From assembly GCF_004005905.1 (NCBI RefSeq), contig NZ_SACO01000019.1, positions 1-47,226 of the forward strand: DNA of 47,226 nt, read 5' to 3'. Shown piece after piece: positions 17,391 to 25,887 of this stretch. The position numbers were made by a program, and so were the translations under genes. Position 1 is the first letter of the stretch. Each line of letters opens with the position of its first letter. Under the pieces are notes generated by a model. That model saw nothing but the letters and a program-made list of their open reading frames with translations. It ran no database searches and was not told the DNA's origin. This DNA comes from Novosphingobium umbonatum (GTDB lineage Bacteria; Pseudomonadota; Alphaproteobacteria; Sphingomonadales; Sphingomonadaceae).

Positions 17391-18647
17391 TCATGCCGGA
17401 ACCGGCAGAAAATGGGTCCACATCAAAGGCTCTGCCGATGCCGGGCTTTCGATCTTGCGCAGGAAAGCCAATTGGCCATCGGGCAGGATATGGAACAGGC
17501 TGATCCCTGCCGCGACATGGGTGCCATCGCGCAAATCCATCGGCAACATGCAACTGGCCGCCAGCATTGTGCCATCGGGCGAAATGGCAAAGCTGCGCAC
17601 ATGGAACCCACGCAGATCGACCCGCTGGATCAATTGCGGCAGGCCGGTGCGCGGATGCAGGGCAAACACAGCGATGGAATTGTCCCCACCGGCAAAGACG
17701 CGGCGCCCTGCGACCTCGACCTGCGAACTGGCGCGATTGGTGACATAAAGCGCATGGCCGCGCGGATGGACATGGATCGCGCCGACCAGCGTGGTGGCCC
17801 CGTCAGCGCCTTTCGGCGGTTGGTCGGTGGTGGCGCAAACCAGTTCCGGTTCAGGGGACAGCGTGTCGCCCACAATCCGATGGGTATGCAACTGGTTCTG
17901 CCGCTCCAGCCCGACATAGGCCACAGGTTTGGTCGGGTGAAAGTCCAGATGCCTTGGCCCATAGCCCAGACCGCCTTTGCCCCCCACCGCAATGCTGGCC
18001 AAGGGCGAGAGCTGCCCTTGATCAAAACCCATCACTTTGAGCGCGCCGGGATCTTCGGGCCTGGTCGGAGTGGCATTGTTGCCCCGCGTCACCAATATGG
18101 CCGAGCGACCACGCGGCATGACACGGATTTGATGGGCAAAAATCCCCAGATCCAGCGCCTCGTGCTGCTCCACTCTCGCGCCTAACGTGCCATCGGGACG
18201 CAAGCGATGGACGCTGGCATTGGCGGGCGCATTATAGGCCACCAACACAAATCGCCCTGATGGATCAAGGCTCATATGCACCGGCCTTTGCGCCAGGGCC
18301 ACCTCCTCGCCATGGGGTGTCAAAGCGCCACCACGCCCGATGGCCAGCGCCAAGAGGCGATGCACCTTGCCCGCCCCCACCGATCCCCCTGGCGCATCCG
18401 AGGTTGCGACATAAAGGAAACGGCCATCAGGATGCGGCCAGGCATATTGGATCGCCGAGGGCAGCGTAATGCTGCCCACCTCGCCCGTAGACCCTTGCGC
18501 CCCTTGCATCAGACGCCATTCCATCACCGCACCCGTGGCTACATAAAGCGCCAATGCCCGAGGCTTAACCGCCGCCATGGCTGGCATAGCCGAGGTGGCG
18601 GCGATAGCGGCCAGTCCTCTGGCCAAATCGCGGCGTTGAACAATCAT
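17391..18647 (-). CDS. Exported seven-bladed propeller lactonase-family protein (Tat-like signal)
   Basis: The product has 418 residues. The ATG at 18647 overlaps the stop codon of the preceding isochorismatase-like gene by four bases, so the two are translationally coupled. The N-terminus IVQRRDLARGLAAIAATSA has a twin-arginine-like signal and likely cleavage near AMA-AVK. The rest shows the repeated blades of the 6-phosphogluconolactonase/3-carboxymuconate-cyclase family: PDGRFLYVAT, DPSGRFVLVAYN, GPRHLDFHPTKPVAYV, RSFAISPDGTMLAAS. Known members hydrolyse or form lactones, or only bind ligands, and catalytic residues are poorly conserved. A periplasmic location is likely. It is one of three such proteins in the window, and the only one with a Tat-type signal. 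Confidence 0.82.
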   Translation of the reverse strand: MIVQRRDLARGLAAIAATSAMPAMAAVKPRALALYVATGAVMEWRLMQGAQGSTGEVGSITLPSAIQYAWPHPDGRFLYVATSDAPGGSVGAGKVHRLLALAIGRGGALTPHGEEVALAQRPVHMSLDPSGRFVLVAYNAPANASVHRLRPDGTLGARVEQHEALDLGIFAHQIRVMPRGRSAILVTRGNNATPTRPEDPGALKVMGFDQGQLSPLASIAVGGKGGLGYGPRHLDFHPTKPVAYVGLERQNQLHTHRIVGDTLSPEPELVCATTDQPPKGADGATTLVGAIHVHPRGHALYVTNRASSQVEVAGRRVFAGGDNSIAVFALHPRTGLPQLIQRVDLRGFHVRSFAISPDGTMLAASCMLPMDLRDGTHVAAGISLFHILPDGQLAFLRKIESPASAEPLMWTHFLPVPA

Positions 18648-19324
18648 GGCATTCTCCCTTTATCCGGTCTGGCCTGTTCGATGGCTATTTGATCGCTGCT
18701 GGTCACCTGGATACGACTGGTGATGCTGGCCGGAGCATGCTGGAGATGCCACACTGTATAGAGTTCAGCAAAGTTTTGCGCCGCTGACAGACCGTCAACC
18801 GGCACAACAACCTGAAAACCTCGCCCCGATGCGCCACTCGCCGTGTAGAGTACCGCGCCTTCAGCAGAGGTGCCCGTAATGATGACCGTGTCGATCCCAT
18901 GCTGTTTCAGGATCTGCTCCAGATCGGAATGAAGGAACTTGTCGGCTCCGGCACGCACCATTGGCTCGCCTGCCAGAGGTTTTAACGGGGCCACCGGATC
19001 AGGAGGCACGACAGAACCAGCCTGACCTGCGCTGTATATCACCAGCATCCCAGCTGCCCGCGCCCGTTTGAGCAAAGCTTCGACAGGGGCAATGCTGCGC
19101 ACGCAACTGGGCCTTTTTTCCGGCACGCAATTGACCGCCAACATATCAAGCACCAGCAAAGCCGAGCGTGCAGGCTTGACCGTCACAGGCACCAGCACAG
19201 GCGGCGCGGGGATGGCAACCTCTGCCCAGCGATCCACGATGGTTTGCCCCATGACGGGTGAGGCGCCAGCGATTGCCAAGGCTCCCCATCCGCATAGCAA
19301 AAGGCGCTTGCCCGCGATCACCAC
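18644..19324 (-). CDS. Exported isochorismatase-like protein lacking the catalytic cysteine
   Basis: The product has 226 residues from GTG 19324 (or the adjacent GTG 19321), overlapping the end of TonB receptor 3 by seven bases. Residues 1-26 form a signal peptide (VMG-QTI). The cysteine-hydrolase fold is clear: D60 in ALLVLDML, K129 in AGADKF, and the cis-peptide loop TGTSAEGAVLYTASG near 150. In cysteine hydrolases such as nicotinamidase the eighth position of that loop is the nucleophilic cysteine; here it is A157. Asp and Lys of the triad remain. It could be a binding protein, or use water activation as proposed for some isochorismatases. Export of this fold is also uncommon. Its place between a receptor and a lactonase suggests work on the imported compound. 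Confidence 0.8.
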   Translation of the reverse strand: MVIAGKRLLLCGWGALAIAGASPVMGQTIVDRWAEVAIPAPPVLVPVTVKPARSALLVLDMLAVNCVPEKRPSCVRSIAPVEALLKRARAAGMLVIYSAGQAGSVVPPDPVAPLKPLAGEPMVRAGADKFLHSDLEQILKQHGIDTVIITGTSAEGAVLYTASGASGRGFQVVVPVDGLSAAQNFAELYTVWHLQHAPASITSRIQVTSSDQIAIEQARPDKGRMP

Positions 19325-22230
19325 CGTAAACGTGCCCCCATGCGGAAGTAGCGCCCGACAGGATCGTCCCCCAAGGCGAAGCCACCGCGCAGGCCGGGAC
19401 TACCCTGATCGGCGTAATTGGCGGTAATCGGTGCCGATTGGTTGAACAGATTGCTGATATTCAAATACATCTGCGCGCGCCCCGCCAAAGGCCCCTTCAA
19501 CTTGGCCGTAATCGTCAAATTGCTGAAGGCCACCGCAGGCACGTCGGTGTTGGGGGTCGCATACAGCGTGGCATCGGGGCTTTGATGCATCTGGCCACGG
19601 ATCTTGGTTTCCCAATCCAATGCCCATTGCTCGCTCGGTTCGAAATGGGCGAAAATGGCCGCACGGAATTTGGCACCGGCCGTATAGCTGGCCGGAGCCC
19701 CGACCGCGCCGGCGAAATCCTGACGGTTCACGCCCGGTTGCACAAAATAGATATGAGGCTGGTAAGTGACCAAAGCCCGCAGCGAGAACGGTTTGCTCAC
19801 CAGAGTAGAGCGGAAATTGGCCTCGACATCCACGCCTTGCGTCGTCAGCGCCGCAACATTGACGGGCACCGAATACCAGCGCGTTACGGCATTGGCTTTC
19901 GATGTATCGCTCAAGGATCCGGGGCGCACTTGCAAGGAGCAGAAATAGGCATTGCCCGTATAGCAAGCATTCTGGCTGGCAACGTCCCAACCGTTGATAC
20001 GGGTGATATAGTCGCTGACCTTGATGTGGTAGTAATCCAGCGCGAGGCTGAATTTTGCTGAAGGCTTGAACACCAACCCCAATGTGGTGGTCGATGCCAC
20101 CTCTGGCCGAAGATTGACATTGCCCCCATTGACCACCTGCACCAATCCGCCCGCACCGGTCAGGTTGGAATTGGTCAGCAGGTCGGTATTGCTGTTCGAG
20201 AAAGTCACCGCATTGGTTTGATAGAGCTCATATAGGTTGGGTGCCCGAATGTCGCGCGAATGCGTCCCGCGCAGCGTCAAGGCCTTGGAGACATGCCAAT
20301 CCAGCCCCGCCTTCCACGTGTATGCATTAAACCGTGTAACACGTGCAGGAGCAGAAAGGTCGGGATTGCCCTCCGCACGATAGCGGGCATAGCGATTGGC
20401 CAGATTGAGATTGACCGCATCGGCAAATGGCTTGTCCACCAACAATGGGATATTGGCTTCCAGCGCGCCTTCGATCACCGTCATCCCGACTTCAGGACGG
20501 GGCGCCACCGCACCATTATAGGTGGGCGAGCCCAGGTTGGTGGCGGTTGGCGTTACGCAATTATAGCGCAATCCTGTGCAATTAAGGGGAGCAAAGTCAA
20601 TCGTCGGGCTGGTGCTGGTCAGCGATAGGGATTGTTTGCGCCATTCAGTGGACAGGGCCATTTGCACCGGACCGGCCCAGGTCGAAAACGGCGATCCGGC
20701 CAAATTGAAGCCCAGATCATGCGACGGCAATCGCGTGATAAATTCACCGCGGCTGCCTACATAATCAACCGCTGCCTGACTTTCCGAACTGGGACCAAAC
20801 ACATTGATAGGCACACAGCCCGGATAAAGTCCGGGATTGGTCAAGGTCACGTTACAAACAGTCTTGCCCGAGAACGGATCGACCACCGCATCCAGCGCCG
20901 CAGCAAGGCGACCGTTGTTAAACGTGTAATTGGACAGGGTCTGCAACCGGACCTGATTGTAAACATAGCCCAGATCCCATTTGAACCCGCCGATCTTGCC
21001 GTCCAACCCGATGTTGATCAGCACGTTCGACGTGTTGTTGTTCACATTGGAAGGTGGCACCAGCCCTTGGGCATATTTCTTGGAAAAAGTGAAAGTCTTG
21101 ATACCCGCTGCGGCCAGTTGCATTTGATAGGCCGATGGCAGGAATGCATTGGTCGCACTGATCGTCAGATTCTGGCTATTAACATTTCCATAGAGGTTAA
21201 AGGCGCGATCCTGCGTCCAGGCAGCACTGACATAGCCATGCAACGCGTCCGACACATCATAATCGAACCGGCCATAGGCCTGCGTCTGGTTGGTCATAGG
21301 GATCAGGGATGGCGTCGTATCCCAGATCCCATCGCCGCCACTGGCCAGACTGCCCAATTTGGCGCCCGCCACAAAGGGCGACAACACGCCATTGCTGTTA
21401 AAACTGGTATTGAGCAGCGGGTTCGTCGCAGGGCCAGTGATCTTGCCGCCCCAAGTATACGCCGGATTGACCAGATTGCTGACGAGCGTGAAGGGATTGG
21501 CCTGCGAACCATTACCCTGCACCGTCCAGCGTCCGGCAAATTGCGGCCTTTGCCGGGCCAACAATCCGTCATTATGCAGGCTTTCGAAACTGGCCATGAA
21601 ATGGCCACGTCCGTCGAACAGATTGGCGCCAAACGCGCCGCCAATCCGATAGGTTCCTGCATCGCCCTGCTGCGAAATGCCCCGTTGCATTTCCAGCTTC
21701 ACGCCTTTGAACTTGCGATCAGTGATGAAATTCACCACCCCGCCAATCGCATCCGAGCCATAAACCGCCGAGGCGCCGCCGGTGACTACATCCACACGGG
21801 AAAGCAGCATTTGCGGCACGATATTGGCGTCAACCAAACCGTCCAATTGGGTGGGCGGAACGCGATGGCCATCATAAAGCAACAGGGTACGAACCGGCCC
21901 CAAACCGCGCAGATTGAGCGCATTGATCTGGTTGCTGCTTGCCTGGTTACCCGAGGCGCTGGACTGCGTCCCGCCGCGCGATCCGGCAAAGGCAGGTACA
22001 TCCAGCAAGGCATCAAACACTGAACTGGGCTTGGTCGCTTGCAAAGCCTCCATTGTCACGACAGTGACCGGGATCGGACTATTGTTGCCATTGGCAATGA
22101 CACGCGATCCGGTGACGATGATTTCCGCCTCAGCGGCTTTGACCGGCGCCTCTTGCCCCCAGGCAGGATCGACGATTCCCGTTAACGCGCACAAACTGAC
22201 GCCCAGCAAAAGCCCTTTATGCGATGCCAT
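19318..22230 (-). CDS. TonB-dependent outer-membrane receptor 3
   Basis: The product has about 970 residues. I prefer ATG 22230 because AGGG lies seven bases before it; an ATG two codons upstream touches that site. A signal peptide (DPAWGQE) is followed by AEIIVTGSRVIANG. The plug has LNLRGLGPVRTLLLYDGHRVPP and VDVVTGGASAVYGSDAIGG. The barrel ends MGARLRW. It shares YFCSLQVRPGSLSDTS and the general layout with receptors 1 and 2. It is first in a tightly packed operon (receptor, isochorismatase-like, lactonase, metallo-beta-lactamase fold) with overlapping genes, which ties import to periplasmic hydrolysis. An exact GntR-type palindrome lies 57 bases before the start. The substrate is unknown. 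Confidence 0.93.
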   Translation of the reverse strand: MASHKGLLLGVSLCALTGIVDPAWGQEAPVKAAEAEIIVTGSRVIANGNNSPIPVTVVTMEALQATKPSSVFDALLDVPAFAGSRGGTQSSASGNQASSNQINALNLRGLGPVRTLLLYDGHRVPPTQLDGLVDANIVPQMLLSRVDVVTGGASAVYGSDAIGGVVNFITDRKFKGVKLEMQRGISQQGDAGTYRIGGAFGANLFDGRGHFMASFESLHNDGLLARQRPQFAGRWTVQGNGSQANPFTLVSNLVNPAYTWGGKITGPATNPLLNTSFNSNGVLSPFVAGAKLGSLASGGDGIWDTTPSLIPMTNQTQAYGRFDYDVSDALHGYVSAAWTQDRAFNLYGNVNSQNLTISATNAFLPSAYQMQLAAAGIKTFTFSKKYAQGLVPPSNVNNNTSNVLINIGLDGKIGGFKWDLGYVYNQVRLQTLSNYTFNNGRLAAALDAVVDPFSGKTVCNVTLTNPGLYPGCVPINVFGPSSESQAAVDYVGSRGEFITRLPSHDLGFNLAGSPFSTWAGPVQMALSTEWRKQSLSLTSTSPTIDFAPLNCTGLRYNCVTPTATNLGSPTYNGAVAPRPEVGMTVIEGALEANIPLLVDKPFADAVNLNLANRYARYRAEGNPDLSAPARVTRFNAYTWKAGLDWHVSKALTLRGTHSRDIRAPNLYELYQTNAVTFSNSNTDLLTNSNLTGAGGLVQVVNGGNVNLRPEVASTTTLGLVFKPSAKFSLALDYYHIKVSDYITRINGWDVASQNACYTGNAYFCSLQVRPGSLSDTSKANAVTRWYSVPVNVAALTTQGVDVEANFRSTLVSKPFSLRALVTYQPHIYFVQPGVNRQDFAGAVGAPASYTAGAKFRAAIFAHFEPSEQWALDWETKIRGQMHQSPDATLYATPNTDVPAVAFSNLTITAKLKGPLAGRAQMYLNISNLFNQSAPITANYADQGSPGLRGGFALGDDPVGRYFRMGARLRW

Positions 22231-22286
22231 CCCCATACCCTCTCTGCAAAGCGCTTTTCTAATGAAGCGCCACTTAATGTTTCTAA

Positions 22287-22300
22287 AATTGTGAACAATT
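22287..22300. promoter_or_regulatory. Exact GntR-type palindrome before the receptor 3 operon
   Basis: AATTGT-GA-ACAATT is a perfect 6 bp palindrome with a two-base centre, the form bound by many FCD-subfamily GntR regulators. It lies in the 101 bp gap between the terminator of the fused dehydrogenase gene and the receptor start. The same arms occur at 42280 and, one base shorter, at 34172. Confidence 0.65.
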
Positions 22301-22330
22301 ATGCAAACAGAGTCAAGTCACAGTCTTTCT

Positions 22331-22372
22331 AAGAAAAACAGCGCTATCGGCGATAGGTCGCCGATAGCGCTG
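22331..22372 (-). terminator. Rho-independent terminator after the fused hydratase/dehydrogenase gene
   Basis: CAGCGCTATCGGCG (22339-22352) pairs with CGCCGATAGCGCTG (22359-22372), a 14 bp stem with a six-base loop. On the minus strand it is followed by a T-rich run. It lies 23 bases beyond the stop codon and separates this gene from the receptor 3 operon. Confidence 0.88.
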
Positions 22373-22395
22373 CCCGCAGACCGGCGCTTAGGGAA

Positions 22396-24456
22396 TCAGG
22401 CTTGCGCGAAAATCGGGGCGACAGGCCACCAACGGCCGAAACGGCCAATAGCCATGGCCTCGATCCTGTCCCGCACCGATGCCAGCCCGCATTGGCGCGC
22501 ATAGAACATCGGCCCTCCGCGATGACGCGGGAAACCATAGCCATGGACATAGGCGGTATCGATATCGCCTTCGCGCGCGGCAATGCCTTCGGACAGGATA
22601 AAGCCGCCTTCATTGGCCAAAGCCAACATGGTCCGCTCTACAATTTCTGCATCATCAATGGCCCGCGCGGTCACTCCGGCCTTGGCTCTGGCCACATCCA
22701 GCAGGGATTGTAGCGCCGGATTGACCACCGTGGCGCGTGAACCTGCCTCATAAAGATAAAAGCCCGCGCCGCTCTTGCGCCCCAAATCACCGCGCTCCAC
22801 CAAGGCGTCATGGATCGCAAAGGCCAAGGGTTCAAAACTACCCTCCGGCATCACCGCACGAGCCTTATAGCCAATGTCGATGCCGGACAGATCGGCCACG
22901 GCAAATGGCCCCATCGCCATGCCAAAACGGGTCAAGGCGCCGTCGATCTGTTCAGGGCTCGCCCCTTCCAGCAGCAACAGGCCGGCTTCCCTATTATAGG
23001 CCCGCAACATGCGATTGCCGATGAAGCCGTGGCAGACGCCCGCCACCACCGCTACCTTGCCGGTGCTACGGGCAAATTGCATGGCGCTGGCCAAAACGGT
23101 GGGGCTGGTTTGCGCGCCACGCACCACTTCCAGCAGCTTCATAATATTGGCCGGGCTAAAGTAATGCAGGCCAACCACGTCCTGCGGGCGGCCGCTGGCA
23201 CAAGCAATCTCGTCCAGATCGAGATAGGACGTGTTGGTAGCCAGAATAGCACCGGCCTTGGCGACATTCTGCAATTTGCCAAGTATCTCGCGTTTGACGC
23301 CCATGTCTTCAAAGGCTGCCTCGATAATCAAATCGCAATCGGCCAGAGCGGTATAATCGGTGCTGCCCGTGATACGCGCTTGCCGCTCCTGAGCCACAGT
23401 AGGCGCAAGGCGCCCCTTGGCTACACTATCGGCATAGGACTTGGCGACATTTCCCAAACCGCGCTGCAAGGCTTCTGGCGAGACTTCCACCAAGGTGACC
23501 CGATAGCCGCCATCGGCCACGCTGATGGCGATGCCTGTACCCATGGTTCCCGCGCCGATCACCCCGACATGGGAAATCGGCCGAACCTGTGCTGTAGCGC
23601 AATCCTCCGGCAATTTGGCGGCCGCCTTCTCGGCAAAGAAAATATGGCGCAGGGCCGCTGCTTCCTCGCTGCCGCGCAAAGCCAGAAACTGCTCGCGCTC
23701 TTTGGCTACCCCTTCGGCAAAAGGCGTGACCTGCGCCAGTTCGGCCAGTTCCAGCGCGACCAGAGGCGCCTTCGCTCCACGTGCGGCCCGCTTGATCTCG
23801 GCCGCCAGCTTGTCCCATGCCGCCTGATCATCGATTCCCCCACGCGCAGCGCGACAAGACAAGCGCCGATCCTGCACATCACGCCCCGCCAATCCGCGCG
23901 CAAAGTCCAAAGCGGCAGGCAAGGGGTCTCCTTCAATCACCTGATCCACCAGCCCCAGTTGGGTCGCCTTGTCAGCGCTCACGGGCTTACCCCCTGCGAT
24001 GATGCGCGCCGCTTCAGCCGGATCGATCAGGCGCGGCAGGCGCTGGGTGCCCCCCGCCCCGGGCACCACACCCAGCGTCACTTCCGGCAAACCCAGTTTC
24101 GCCGATTTGGCAGCCACGCGGTAATGGCAACCCAGCGCCACTTCCAACCCACCGCCCAGCGCTGCGCCTTGGATCGCGGCCACCACCGGCTTGGGGCAGG
24201 CCTCGATCGCATCGATCACCTGCGGCAGATGCGGCGGCAAGGGGGGCTGGCCAAATTCGCGCACATCCGCGCCCGCAATGAAATTGCGCCCACCTCCCGC
24301 AATCGCCCCCGCAATCACCACCGCCACCACATCATCGGCCTGCGCCGCCGCCATGGCATCCAACAATCCCTGCCGCTCCACCTGAGACAGGGCGTTGACC
24401 GGAGGGTTGCTCACCTGCACCAGCAACACGCCTTCAACCAGTTCCAATTCCACCAT
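22396..24456 (-). CDS. Fused enoyl-CoA hydratase / 3-hydroxyacyl-CoA dehydrogenase
   Basis: The 686-residue bifunctional beta-oxidation enzyme starts at ATG 24456 with AAAGGAG eight bases upstream. Residues 1-190 are a crotonase domain with both catalytic glutamates: E105 in GGGLEVALGC and E125 in LGLPEVTLG, with PGAGGTQRLPRL following. From about 295 there is an NAD-binding fold (GAGTMGTG at 301) and the dehydrogenase histidine in LHYFSPANIMKLLEVV, then two C-terminal helical domains (GFIGNRMLRAYNREA; GYGFPRHRGGPMFYA). It should hydrate a trans-2-enoyl-CoA and oxidise the 3-hydroxyacyl-CoA. The divergent neighbour is a 3-oxoadipyl-CoA-type thiolase, which suggests that the pair handles a six-carbon dicarboxylyl-CoA or a similar acyl chain. 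This is inferred. The layout is as in FadJ-type proteins. Confidence 0.93.
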   Translation of the reverse strand: MVELELVEGVLLVQVSNPPVNALSQVERQGLLDAMAAAQADDVVAVVIAGAIAGGGRNFIAGADVREFGQPPLPPHLPQVIDAIEACPKPVVAAIQGAALGGGLEVALGCHYRVAAKSAKLGLPEVTLGVVPGAGGTQRLPRLIDPAEAARIIAGGKPVSADKATQLGLVDQVIEGDPLPAALDFARGLAGRDVQDRRLSCRAARGGIDDQAAWDKLAAEIKRAARGAKAPLVALELAELAQVTPFAEGVAKEREQFLALRGSEEAAALRHIFFAEKAAAKLPEDCATAQVRPISHVGVIGAGTMGTGIAISVADGGYRVTLVEVSPEALQRGLGNVAKSYADSVAKGRLAPTVAQERQARITGSTDYTALADCDLIIEAAFEDMGVKREILGKLQNVAKAGAILATNTSYLDLDEIACASGRPQDVVGLHYFSPANIMKLLEVVRGAQTSPTVLASAMQFARSTGKVAVVAGVCHGFIGNRMLRAYNREAGLLLLEGASPEQIDGALTRFGMAMGPFAVADLSGIDIGYKARAVMPEGSFEPLAFAIHDALVERGDLGRKSGAGFYLYEAGSRATVVNPALQSLLDVARAKAGVTARAIDDAEIVERTMLALANEGGFILSEGIAAREGDIDTAYVHGYGFPRHRGGPMFYARQCGLASVRDRIEAMAIGRFGRWWPVAPIFAQA

Positions 24457-24677
24457 GGCCGCACTCCTTTGCCCAAGGCCTCAGGGGCAACCATCGCCAT
24501 CCATCGCGCGTCAAGCCTCAGCGAGACGGGGGATTGCCTTAAATCATTGATTTACGTTGATATTTATCGCGATTTCATCACATCATCGCAGTTTTCCATC
24601 ACAGCAACGTAATTGTCCCCCGCCCCCGCACTTTGCATCACCGCCTTGATGACAGCCTGCTATCCAAGGGACAATTT

Positions 24678-25877
24678 ATGACGGACGCCTATATTTGCGA
24701 CGCGGTTCGCACCCCCATCGGGCGCTATGGCGGGGCGCTCGCCTCGATCCGGCCCGACGATCTGGGGGCGATCCCCTTGGCTGAATTGCTGCGCCGTCAC
24801 CCACAAATCACAGGCGCGATAGAGGATGTGATCTTTGGTTGCGCCAATCAGGCCGGCGAGGACAATCGCAATGTGGCGCGCATGTCGGCCTTGCTGGCCG
24901 GATTGGGCGAAGGAACCACCGGCACCACCGTCAACCGCCTGTGCGGTTCGGGGATGGATGCGGTGGGCATCGCGGCCCGTGCTATCAAATCGGGCGAGGC
25001 CAATCTGTTGATCGCAGGCGGGGTGGAAAGCATGAGCCGCGCCCCCTTTGTCATGCCCAAGGCCGAAAGCGCCTTTTCGCGCAGCAATGCGGTATATGAC
25101 ACCACGATTGGCTGGCGTTTTGTGAACAAGGCGATGAAGGCGGGCTTTGGCGTCGATTCCATGCCCGAGACCGCCGAAAATGTGGCCAGCGATTTCGGCA
25201 TCAGCCGTGAGGATCAAGACCGCTTTGCCTGCATAAGCCAGAGCCGCGCCGCCGCCGCGCAGGCCTCGGGCCGCTTTGACGCTGAAATCATCGCCGTGCC
25301 CGTCCCGCAACGCAAGGGCGATCCCTTGCTGGTGACACAGGACGAACACCCCCGCGCCACCACTTTGGATTCGCTGGCCAAATTGAAGCCCGTTGTCCGC
25401 CCCGATGGCACCGTCACCGCCGGCAATGCTTCGGGCGTCAATGATGGCGCCGCCGCGCTCATCATCGCCAGTAAGGCCGCAGTCGAGCAATATGGTCTGA
25501 CCCCGCGGGCGCGGATACTGGGTATGGCGGTTGCCGGTGTGCCCCCCCGCATCATGGGCATCGGCCCGGCGCCTGCGTCGCTGGCCCTGGCGCAAAGGCT
25601 GGGTTTGTCCATCGCCGATTTCGATCTGGTCGAATTGAACGAGGCCTTTGCCAGTCAGGGCTTGGCGGTGCTGCGCGAATTGGGGCTGCCCGATGATGCG
25701 TCCCATGTGAACCCCCATGGTGGCGCCATCGCTTTGGGCCATCCTTTAGGCATGTCGGGTGCGCGTCTGGTGCTCACCGCCACAGAAGAATTGCAACGCA
25801 GCGGCGGGCGTCTGGCGCTGTGCACCATGTGCATCGGCGTGGGCCAAGGCATCGCCATGGCCATCGAAAGGGTTTGA
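24678..25877 (+). CDS. Thiolase, 3-oxoadipyl-CoA thiolase-like
   Basis: The product has 399 residues from ATG 24678, after AAGGGAC. It shows all thiolase landmarks: nucleophile C89 in VNRLCGSGMDAV, GGVESMSRAPFVM, NGASGVNDGAAAL-type text (here GNASGVNDGAAAL), NEAFASQGLAV, GGAIALGHPLG with the catalytic histidine, and CTMCIGVGQG with the second cysteine. The early segment RTPIGRYGGAL and CANQAGEDNRNVARM are characteristic of the PcaF/PaaJ branch, which cleaves 3-oxoadipyl-CoA to succinyl-CoA and acetyl-CoA. Substrate preference cannot be proved from sequence. It is divergent from the fused dehydrogenase across a 221 bp gap in which I found no clear operator. The ChbG-like gene follows after 10 bases. 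Confidence 0.92.
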   Translation: MTDAYICDAVRTPIGRYGGALASIRPDDLGAIPLAELLRRHPQITGAIEDVIFGCANQAGEDNRNVARMSALLAGLGEGTTGTTVNRLCGSGMDAVGIAARAIKSGEANLLIAGGVESMSRAPFVMPKAESAFSRSNAVYDTTIGWRFVNKAMKAGFGVDSMPETAENVASDFGISREDQDRFACISQSRAAAAQASGRFDAEIIAVPVPQRKGDPLLVTQDEHPRATTLDSLAKLKPVVRPDGTVTAGNASGVNDGAAALIIASKAAVEQYGLTPRARILGMAVAGVPPRIMGIGPAPASLALAQRLGLSIADFDLVELNEAFASQGLAVLRELGLPDDASHVNPHGGAIALGHPLGMSGARLVLTATEELQRSGGRLALCTMCIGVGQGIAMAIERV

Positions 25878-25887
25878 GGAAGCAGCC

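Noticed and set aside
22810..24612. A 600-codon open frame opposite the fused hydratase/dehydrogenase
   Set aside because: Antisense shadow of a well-supported enzyme gene; no ribosome site and no protein-like motifs.
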